Shown here: positions 1 through 5,518 of the stretch, one piece after another | Layout: the number at the start of each line of letters is the position of its first letter | Position numbering within the stretch: the first letter of the stretch is position 1 | Assembly: GCA_902478605.1 (NCBI GenBank) | Contig: CABSLQ010000088.1 | Location: forward strand, 1 to 9,124 | From: an uncultured Oscillospiraceae bacterium | Lineage (GTDB): Bacteria; Bacillota; Clostridia; Oscillospirales; Acutalibacteraceae | Direction: 5' to 3' | DNA: 9,124 bases | The notes under the pieces: generated by a model | What the model was told of the DNA's origin: nothing | Seen by the model: the letters and a program-made list of their open reading frames with translations, nothing else | Databases searched by the model: none | Translations under genes and position numbers: made by a program

Positions 1-56
1 TCCTCTTGCAACTGGTTTCGGATATATTCTTGTATCTGCTTTTTGTTGCGTCCTAG
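1..56 (-). pseudogene. tnpA: IS200/IS605-family transposase TnpA, internal C-terminal fragment
   Basis: On the minus strand, in a different frame from the neighbouring gene, this stretch reads GRNKKQIQEYIRNQLQE. That aligns without gaps to my memory of the C-terminal helix of IS200-type TnpA proteins (the VGKN..KIQDYI..QLEED region). This helix carries the catalytic tyrosine of these Y1 HUH transposases, here the Tyr codon at 24-26. The fragment runs off the left edge, so the rest of the C-terminus is not visible. The start of tnpA, with its HUH motif and the structured left end, is missing: the sequence passes straight from TasA-like coding sequence into an internal tnpA codon at about position 55/56. 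This is a remnant or junction rather than an intact insertion. Family assignment rests on 17 residues. Confidence 0.68.
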
Positions 57-544
57 GGCGTGCCGGTATCGCCGCCGGCATAGGTGCCGTTGATATCCGC
101 ATCTAAGGAATCCTTGTTCATGTTGAAGGTGGGCATATAGGTGGTCTGGCCGCCCATGTTCCAATCCCAGTAGGCGCCGAAGGTCGTGTCCTCGGTCATG
201 TCCACCGTTCCCGGCTTGCGGGTGATCCAGGTTTCTACATTATTGCGAACCGTGTTTTCTACGAGGGGAGTGGCCGCTCCGTCTCCAACGGCGATCTCCA
301 TGTACTCGTCCAGGCGGACGCGGGCAAAGATGGCGGTGCCGTCCTCGGTGAAGTTCTCCACGTAGACGTCTTTGTTTTGGCCGTTGAAGTCGTCGTGCAG
401 ACGGCCGCCGGGGTTGATGGTATCCATCGCTTCGTTGAGCGCCTCCTGGCTGATGGACTGCCACGCGAAGGTGCCGCCCAGGGCGAGGACCGCGGCCGTG
501 CCGACCGCGACGGCCGACGCGGCGATTTTTTTCTTGCTTGTCAT
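53..544 (-). CDS. TasA/camelysin-like exported protein, truncated paralogue (163 aa)
   Basis: Probably an exported surface or fibre-type protein cut short. The N-terminus is basic (MTSKKK), followed by a hydrophobic stretch (about residues 7-22) and GGTFAW (23-28), the pattern of signal sequences handled by SipW-type peptidases. NPGGRLHDDF (44-53), KDVYVENF (58-65), ARVRLDEYMEI (74-84) and GGQTTYMPTF (131-140) match, nearly residue for residue, the start of the 1172-aa gene next door. It stops at residue 163, in the linker after ADINGTY, while the paralogue continues for 1000 residues. The TAG stop appears to be supplied by the joined IS200/IS605 sequence, so this is a truncated gene rather than a natural short form. 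A consensus AGGAGG (553-558) lies 8 bases before the ATG and decides the start. It is last in line after sipW and the giant paralogue, 112 bases downstream. Whether a stable product is made is unknown. Confidence 0.85.
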   Translation of the reverse strand: MTSKKKIAASAVAVGTAAVLALGGTFAWQSISQEALNEAMDTINPGGRLHDDFNGQNKDVYVENFTEDGTAIFARVRLDEYMEIAVGDGAATPLVENTVRNNVETWITRKPGTVDMTEDTTFGAYWDWNMGGQTTYMPTFNMNKDSLDADINGTYAGGDTGTP

Positions 545-656
545 GCTTATTTCCTCCTAAAAATTATTTTTGATATTATAGGGGGCGTCCGCAGGGCGTT
601 CGCCCCGGATAAACAGTTTTGCTGTGCGGGCCGCCTGCGCGGCCCGCCGGTGCCTC
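545..656 (-). other. Intergenic leader between the two TasA-like genes
   Basis: This 112-base spacer contains a GC-rich stem-loop just after the upstream stop (626-647). A second stem can form in two exclusive ways, with 601-606 pairing either with 582-587 or with 594-598. Next come an AT-rich stretch and AGGAGG at 553-558. A perfect TATAAT lies on the minus strand at 575-580, 30 bases before the start codon. The hexamer 17 bases further upstream (GCGAAC) is not a -35, so a promoter here is only a weak possibility. The layout would also suit differential expression of the two paralogues by RNA structure. Confidence 0.4.
626..647 (-). other. Perfect 9-bp GC stem-loop after the giant gene
   Basis: GCGGGCCGC and GCGGCCCGC pair perfectly around a 4-base loop, starting 9 bases downstream of the TAA at 657-659. 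There is no T-run after it on the minus strand (ACAGCAAAACTG follows), so it is not a standard intrinsic terminator. It may protect the 3' end of the upstream message or reduce read-through into the shorter paralogue. Confidence 0.45.
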
Positions 657-3600
657 TTACTCTGCCGAGATCCGCACCCACATCATGGGTCGCAGGCCGG
701 CGGAGTTGCCTGGATCATCAAAATCAACGACACCGGCATTGTAACTCATATTGCTGACGCAATACATTCCGGCATAGTTTTGGGAACTGTTCTCGCTCGC
801 ACTGGCTGACCGCAACCACCAATCAGATATACCACTCGTTGTTCCATCGGCTTTTGTGGTAGGACGCAGACTATCCGGAATAATCTTTTCGTTACCCCAT
901 GTAAATTCATTTTCGCCTTCACTGGCGTTGGGATCAGCAGACTCGCCGGTCACATCCGCATAGGACGGAAGGAATACTGTGAAGGATCCGCTCTCGAGTG
1001 TTATAGGACGATCGTACCCGTACCGGTTGGTGTAGTAGCGAATCCCCGTCTCCTGCGCCACCTGGAGCAGGGTGGGTTGATCATTGAGCCAGGTGTTGTT
1101 CAGATGAGCTCGGGCACAAGAACTATCGCTCCAGTTCCATTGTGCATTACTGCTGTTGGTCATACGGGCCGTATGATCCAGAACATATTTTGCAAAAATC
1201 AGGGCCAAATCGTTGTCCTCATCCACCGCCAGCACGTAGAACACCACGCCGTCGATTTCAACTGTGCTGTATTCTATTGCTTCCTTATCCAGTCCGATCT
1301 TGGAAATATCCGCGTTGCGGATGGCGGCGGAAGCCTCTGCGTCCAGCCGGGCCGGCGCGGGGTTCACCAATACATAGACGGTATCGGTGATGATCTGGCC
1401 GCCGTCGTTATAGGCGGCGACAACCTGCAGGCGCTGGCTCACCTCGTCGGCCCCGATATGCAGGGTGTTGCCCTCAAAGTGGGTATCGGCAGAGGTAGCG
1501 CCCCGGATCGTCCAGGTGATAGCGGGATTGGTAACATCGCCGGTGCTCGTCGTGACCGCTACCGTCAGATCCGCACTGTCGTTATACTCTATCGGCTCCT
1601 CCGGCGGGGTCACGGTGATGGTGGAGGTGCTGCTGTTGATATTCACCCACATGGCCGGGCGGAAGAATAAATTCCATTGACGGTTCGCAGCCTCCAACAC
1701 GCCGCCCATATCGACTACGGGGAGTTCAGAACCTGAGGAGATATCACCACTTTGGTTAGCATGGTGCCAGCTGGTGCGCATTACATAATCGCGGGCGCCG
1801 GTGGGGTCGCCGGGATTGTCTTGAAGGAATATGTCGGCCGTGCGCAGCGCCTCCGGCACGATGACGCCCACCGTTCCCAGGGTGTATTCCCTCGGATCAT
1901 CCGCTGTCACCGGGGTTCCCAGAGACAATTCAGTATTAGGTATGTACTCTGTTTCATCAAAGGTGGTGCCGAACATATCCGCTGTGGAGAGCAGAAAGAC
2001 CTTGTCGGCAGAGTCGCACCAATACTCATTTATGTTTCCGCCGAGATAGAACCGGGTTTGGATCGTCGTTTCGGCGGCGGCGGCGGCGTTCAGCGTCGGG
2101 TGCATGGACAGCCACTCGCCGTTGAGATAATCATGGATAATGCTGGTCGCCCAAATGGTATCGTAGGTAGATTTGGCGTTATTTTCAGCAAAGCCGAACC
2201 GGGTGATCTGCTCCTCATCTACGAGTTTGTTTATCTCGTTAATTTGCATCTGCTGCGGATGGAGATACCGGGAGAGCAGCAGGGCTTTATTGTCCTGCAC
2301 TTCCAGCACATACCACTCAATTCCGTCGATGAGCACCGTATTGTATTGCTCGGCAGTCAAGCCCATATCCGAAATCTCGGCGGCGCGGATGGCGGCGGAG
2401 GTCTCATAGTCCAGCGTATCGGACGGGGTGAGATCCTTGTCGGTGTCCAGCTGGATCCACAAGGCCGGGCGCACGCCTACGGTGTCATCGTTCGGGCGGC
2501 TGCCGGTGCCGGAGCCTTCGTCAGACACACTTCGGACGATGTAGGGTACGACCTGCCCGTTTGTATACTCATAGGTTCGCGTCCACCATTCTGTCGGTGT
2601 GCCTTCCACGGTGGTGGCCTTCTCAAGCTGTTCCGGCAGCACGTCGCCCTGATTCCCTTTCAAAGGCATATATTCGTAATAGGTGGAAAGCCGCGGGTCA
2701 TAGCTTGCGTTTGCGCCGGGCAGATCCGTATAGGACAGCAGGAACACCTTATCCTGCGTGGAGGTCAGCATATCGCCCTCGTCAGTATCCTCGGTGTTTC
2801 GCTCAATGTTATACAGGGTGGTTTCCACCGCGGCGTTATACAAGGTTTCCTGCCCGCGCAGCCAGTCGCCGTTGAGGTATTCCCGCAGGTCGCTGTCCTT
2901 CCAATAGACGCTCCCGTCCGCGTCGAATGCACGCGTCTCCAGCACATAGCGGGAGAGGATCAGCGCCCGGTCGGTGTCATAGTCGATGGCCAGGACATAC
3001 CATTCGGTGTCGTCGATGGTGACGACCTCATACTGGCTGCCGTTCACCACCGCGTCGCGGATCTCCTCCGAGGTGGAGGCGTCTACCTGGCCTTCGGTGG
3101 GCGGTATCTCGATGACGGCGCCGGTGATGAGCTCCAGCAGATCCTCCGCCTCGGAGGAGGGCAGCCGCCCGGCCGTCCGGTCATAGAAGCCGGTGCCGTT
3201 TAAAAAGCCGATGTCGTCCGCCGTGACAAACTGGCCCACCACGTTGATGCCGTAGTAGTAGCTGTCGCTGGGCGGGTTTATAAGCTCGATGCCGTCCAGC
3301 AGCAGCCCCGTGGCGGTGGAGGGTTCGATGGCGTTGGCCCAGTAGGCCCAGCCGTCGTCATCCCATACCCAGAAGCTGCCCGTGACCTGGGTGTCGGCGG
3401 CGGCCTGCTCGGCGGGCGTGCCGCCCTCTACGGCCGTTTGATACGCTTCCCAGCGGGTCAGCCATTCGTCCATGGTGATGACCGTGCCGTCGATGGTCTG
3501 CGCGGCATAGTGGGTTTCCGGCACGGTCGTGATATTCTCGCCCTCTTTCGCGCTGTCCCCTTCGTCCACGTCGTTGTTGTCCGCGTCGTAGATTTCGTTG

Positions 3601-4175
3601 CCAGGCATGCCAGTGTTGCCTTCCGCGTACTGGGGATCGGAGTAATCCACATAATCGTCATAGGGAATATCCGTCTCCGTTTTGCCGCCGTAGGTGCCGT
3701 TGATGTCCGCCTGCAGCGAGTCCTTATTCTTGTTGAAGGTGGGCATATAGGTGGTCTGGCCGCCGGTGGTCCACTCCCAGTACTGGGCAAAGGGGCTGTC
3801 CGCCTTGTCGGGGGTGCGGGTGATCCAGGTATCCTTGTCGTTTATGTTCGTGCCGGGCGCCACCGGGGCGACGTTGCGGTCGGGCGAAGTCTGGTTTTTG
3901 CCGGCGTCCACGCCCAGCTCCATGTACTCGTCGAGTCGGACCCGGGCGAAGATCGGCGTGCCGTCATCCACACCGGTGAAGTTCTCGACGTAGACGTCCT
4001 TGTTGCGGCCGTCGAAGTCGTCGTGCAGCCGGCCGCCGGGGTTCAGCGTGGCGGCCGCCTCGTTGAGCGCCTGCTGGCTGATGGACTGCCACGCGAAGGT
4101 GCCGCCCAGCCCAACGACGACCGCCATAGCCACCGCCCCGACGGCGGTCAGCGTTTTTTTCTGTTTTGCTGTCAT
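657..4175 (-). CDS. Giant TasA/camelysin-like exported protein with three DUF6273-like domains (1172 aa)
   Basis: Likely a secreted or cell-surface protein processed by the adjacent SipW-like peptidase. Layout: basic N-terminus and hydrophobic segment (about 8-23) ending in GGTFAW (24-29); TasA/camelysin-like module with NPGGRLHDDF (45-54), KDVYVENF (59-66), RVRLDEYMELG (78-88) and GGQTTYMPTFN (138-148); acidic linker (about 164-215); an aromatic-rich segment (267-321) that seems to belong to the same module; then DUF6273-like domains at about 368-577, 592-848 and 947-1170. Each domain opens with a V.IDG.EWYVL-type strand, has a K/TVFLLS.AD-type middle motif, a WWLRS-type motif (WWTRT 530, YVMRTSW 797, WWLRS 1119) and closes with RPALW or similar (569, 839, 1162). 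Residues 852-938 look Ig-like (Big_2 type). No LPXTG motif, C-terminal membrane anchor or SLH repeat is visible, so attachment, if any, may be through polymerisation of the TasA-like module. The start has AGGAGG 6 bases upstream and overlaps the sipW stop as ATGA. Family calls are from memory of motifs; ligand and function are unknown. Confidence 0.92.
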   Translation of the reverse strand: MTAKQKKTLTAVGAVAMAVVVGLGGTFAWQSISQQALNEAAATLNPGGRLHDDFDGRNKDVYVENFTGVDDGTPIFARVRLDEYMELGVDAGKNQTSPDRNVAPVAPGTNINDKDTWITRTPDKADSPFAQYWEWTTGGQTTYMPTFNKNKDSLQADINGTYGGKTETDIPYDDYVDYSDPQYAEGNTGMPGNEIYDADNNDVDEGDSAKEGENITTVPETHYAAQTIDGTVITMDEWLTRWEAYQTAVEGGTPAEQAAADTQVTGSFWVWDDDGWAYWANAIEPSTATGLLLDGIELINPPSDSYYYGINVVGQFVTADDIGFLNGTGFYDRTAGRLPSSEAEDLLELITGAVIEIPPTEGQVDASTSEEIRDAVVNGSQYEVVTIDDTEWYVLAIDYDTDRALILSRYVLETRAFDADGSVYWKDSDLREYLNGDWLRGQETLYNAAVETTLYNIERNTEDTDEGDMLTSTQDKVFLLSYTDLPGANASYDPRLSTYYEYMPLKGNQGDVLPEQLEKATTVEGTPTEWWTRTYEYTNGQVVPYIVRSVSDEGSGTGSRPNDDTVGVRPALWIQLDTDKDLTPSDTLDYETSAAIRAAEISDMGLTAEQYNTVLIDGIEWYVLEVQDNKALLLSRYLHPQQMQINEINKLVDEEQITRFGFAENNAKSTYDTIWATSIIHDYLNGEWLSMHPTLNAAAAAETTIQTRFYLGGNINEYWCDSADKVFLLSTADMFGTTFDETEYIPNTELSLGTPVTADDPREYTLGTVGVIVPEALRTADIFLQDNPGDPTGARDYVMRTSWHHANQSGDISSGSELPVVDMGGVLEAANRQWNLFFRPAMWVNINSSTSTITVTPPEEPIEYNDSADLTVAVTTSTGDVTNPAITWTIRGATSADTHFEGNTLHIGADEVSQRLQVVAAYNDGGQIITDTVYVLVNPAPARLDAEASAAIRNADISKIGLDKEAIEYSTVEIDGVVFYVLAVDEDNDLALIFAKYVLDHTARMTNSSNAQWNWSDSSCARAHLNNTWLNDQPTLLQVAQETGIRYYTNRYGYDRPITLESGSFTVFLPSYADVTGESADPNASEGENEFTWGNEKIIPDSLRPTTKADGTTSGISDWWLRSASASENSSQNYAGMYCVSNMSYNAGVVDFDDPGNSAGLRPMMWVRISAE
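666..3074 (-). repeat. Three divergent DUF6273-like domain repeats plus Ig-like spacer
   Basis: The domains are encoded at 2445-3074, 1632-2402 and 666-1337, with the Ig-like spacer at 1362-1622. They are related by protein motifs, not by near-identical DNA, so they are old duplications. Each is preceded by an S..IR-type lead-in (SEEIRDA 369-375, SAAIRAAEIS 593-602, SAAIRNADIS 949-958). Domains 1 and 2 keep WYVL and LLS or ILSRY, whereas domain 3 has FYVL and LIFAKY, so it has drifted most in the first half. It is the only one with a canonical WWLRS. The stretches between WW.R and RPA.W differ greatly in length and sequence among the copies. Confidence 0.75.
3687..4175 (-). repeat. Duplicated TasA-like N-terminal module (partner copy at 56-544)
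   Basis: The first ~163 codons of the giant gene and the whole 163-aa gene are DNA-level paralogues. Two clear blocks are the 34 bases at 121-154, matching 3731-3764, and the region around 440-480, matching about 4072-4112, which encodes GGTFAWQSISQ. The match breaks in two indel-prone segments, after RLDEYM and in the linker after NGTY. This points to tandem duplication within the operon, before the left copy was truncated. Confidence 0.8.
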
Positions 4176-4187
4176 GGTTGTCCTCCT
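4172..4187 (-). promoter_or_regulatory. Translational coupling site: AGGAGG plus ATGA overlap (sipW to giant gene)
   Basis: AGGAGG at 4182-4187 lies inside the last codons of sipW, 6 bases before the ATG at 4173-4175. That ATG shares bases with the sipW TGA (4172-4174). This arrangement supports reinitiation by terminating ribosomes and joint production of the peptidase and its presumed substrate. Confidence 0.85.
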
Positions 4188-5236
4188 TGCATTTGAATGG
4201 TGGGTTTCGCGGAAAGCCGGCTTTTTTCCCTTCGTTTCTTCTTTTGATCTGGATCAAGGGCGCTATCGTCCCCGCGGCCCTCCTGGCGGTAAATGTATTT
4301 GAGCACACGGGTCAGCACGGCCAGAATCACAAGAAAGAAAAGCAGCAGCGGCCAGTAGTTTTCCAGGAAATCCACCGCTTTTCCGGCGGCGTAGCTGTGG
4401 AACACCACCTTGCCGACCACATTGACGGCGGGGACAAGCTGGCTGTCCGGGGCCGCATTCATCACGCCCTGGGTCTGGAACGCCCGCCGCCCCGTATCGG
4501 CGTAATCTTCCACGATGCCGATGATCCGGTGGGTGATGGTGGTGGTTTCATTGGTCATAAAGGTGATGTCGTCGCCGATTTCCAGCGTATTGGGATCGGT
4601 ATACCGGGAAATGACCAGCGAGTCCTTCGGGATCACGCTTTCCATCGAGCTGGTCAGCACGGTCTGCATGGTGAAGCCGGCAAAGGAACGCGGCCCCTGT
4701 TCCCCGCCGCCTGTCAGGATCACGACCCCGACAATCAGCGCAACCAGCACCCCGTAAAACAGCAGATCGCCGAAAAGGGATTTTTTCTTTTTCCGCTGTT
4801 TTTCCCGGGAGAGATCCGCCTTCCTCTCCGGCGGGGAGCCGGCCCCCTCCTCGGTTTCCTCCGGCGAGGCCGCGGCGGGTGTTTCCATCTCCCGGCCGGG
4901 CGGCGGAGGGACGGCAGGGGGAACCGTTTCCGCCGTCAGGGCCGGCGGCCCCGCTGCGGCCGGTATAGGCGGCGCCGTTTCGCCTGCAGGAGAGGCGGAT
5001 TCCGCCGCAATGGAAGCAGGAGCGGCGGCCGCCGGTTCTTCCGGTTCCCTGCGGTATTCCGCCAGAATGGCCTCCACCGCCTGCTCCGAGGTCTCGGTCA
5101 ATATCCGTTCGGTAAGGGACAGGATTTCGACCTTAGATAAGGTGAGTGCGCATTTTTTTACGGCAAATTCCAGAAACAGTCTGTCGGATTCCCGTTCGCG
5201 CTCGCTTGGCGTCTGCGGCCAACGCTCCTCTGCCAT
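4172..5236 (-). CDS. sipW: SipW-like ER-type signal peptidase I (S26B) with long N-terminal extension (354 aa)
   Basis: Membrane serine protease that removes signal sequences, presumably from the TasA-like proteins encoded just downstream. Hydrophobic segments at about 157-176 and 295-311 would place the catalytic domain outside and both basic tails inside. The catalytic Ser is S197 in SSME. The general base is His236 in THRI, the Ser/His arrangement of ER/SipW-type enzymes rather than the Ser/Lys of LepB. The third motif reads QGVMNAAPD (256-264): Asp264 is present, but Val258 stands where SipW and Sec11 proteins usually have the Asp of a GD.N motif. VVGKVV follows (273-278). Residues 1-62 are charged and probably helical, 63-138 are Pro/Ala/Glu-rich, and 139-153 are strongly basic; this ~150-residue extension is absent from B. 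subtilis SipW. The ATG has only a partial ribosome site (GAGGTG, 4 bases away). The gene overlaps the giant gene by ATGA. Confidence 0.9.
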   Translation of the reverse strand: MAEERWPQTPSERERESDRLFLEFAVKKCALTLSKVEILSLTERILTETSEQAVEAILAEYRREPEEPAAAAPASIAAESASPAGETAPPIPAAAGPPALTAETVPPAVPPPPGREMETPAAASPEETEEGAGSPPERKADLSREKQRKKKKSLFGDLLFYGVLVALIVGVVILTGGGEQGPRSFAGFTMQTVLTSSMESVIPKDSLVISRYTDPNTLEIGDDITFMTNETTTITHRIIGIVEDYADTGRRAFQTQGVMNAAPDSQLVPAVNVVGKVVFHSYAAGKAVDFLENYWPLLLFFLVILAVLTRVLKYIYRQEGRGDDSALDPDQKKKRREKSRLSAKPTIQMQGGQP

Positions 5237-5518
5237 CTCTCACCTCTGCCCTTCCGCCGCTTGGCGATACTGTCCATCACCATACGCACACCCGCGCGGC
5301 ACCCGCCCGTGCAACGGGGGTTTCCTTTTGTGCGGACTTCCTGCTCAGTATAAAAGAAAAACGCAGAAACAACGCATCTCTTTCGTGAGATGTCGTTTTT
5401 TCTGCGTGAAATGCAACGGTATCGTTACCGTGGTTTCCGGCGGGCCGGTTAAGTGGCCGGAAAATGGCAAGAGGCACGCCCCCTGCCGCTGGCAGAGACC
5501 GCGCCTCTCTATTCGTAT
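5237..5518. other. Intergenic region between PBP and sipW, four stem-loops
   Basis: In minus-strand order: 5470-5508 (outer AGAGGC/GCCTCT with inner CTGCC/GGCAG), 5434-5463 (8-bp TTTCCGGC/GCCGGAAA around 14 bases), 5416-5431 (ACGGTA/TACCGT around 4 bases), and the large terminator stem at 5361-5407. From 5350 to 5237 I found no sigma-A promoter with acceptable -35, -10 and spacing in front of sipW. Either a different sigma factor, an activator-dependent promoter or read-through must supply sipW transcription. No gene is supported here. Confidence 0.6.
5351..5407 (-). terminator. Strong intrinsic terminator after the SEDS/PBP operon
   Basis: A stem of about 19 bp is formed by 5361-5379 and 5388-5407, pairing ACGCAGAAA with TTTCTGCGT, AACG with CGTT and CATCTC with GAGATG. 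It is interrupted only by one mismatch and one bulged base, with a 6-base loop. On the minus strand it is followed directly by TTTTCTTTTA (5351-5360). This fits a rho-independent terminator about 110 bases after the PBP stop and would separate the cell-wall pair from sipW. Confidence 0.82.

Noticed and set aside
575..580. Perfect TATAAT before the 163-aa gene
   Set aside because: No -35 lies at 16-18 bases (GCGAAC at 17), and the upstream sequence is a GC-rich stem. I mention it only in the spacer description rather than calling a promoter.
1752..3203. Plus-strand open frame of 483 codons opposite the giant gene
   Set aside because: The opposite strand encodes recognisable DUF6273-like domains with consistent motifs. 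The plus-strand product has no recognisable domain and starts in mid-gene.
657..4175. Sortase-anchored surface protein
   Set aside because: The C-terminus ends in WVRISAE with no LPXTG-type motif, hydrophobic segment or basic tail.
5347..5352. TATACT as a possible -10 for sipW on the minus strand
   Set aside because: It lies at the end of the terminator T-tract. The best upstream -35-like hexamer (TTGTTT) is only 14 bases away, too short for sigma-A.
5277..5477. Minus-strand frame of 66 codons between PBP and sipW
   Set aside because: It runs through the strong terminator at 5351-5407 and two other stem-loops, and has no ribosome site or recognisable motif.
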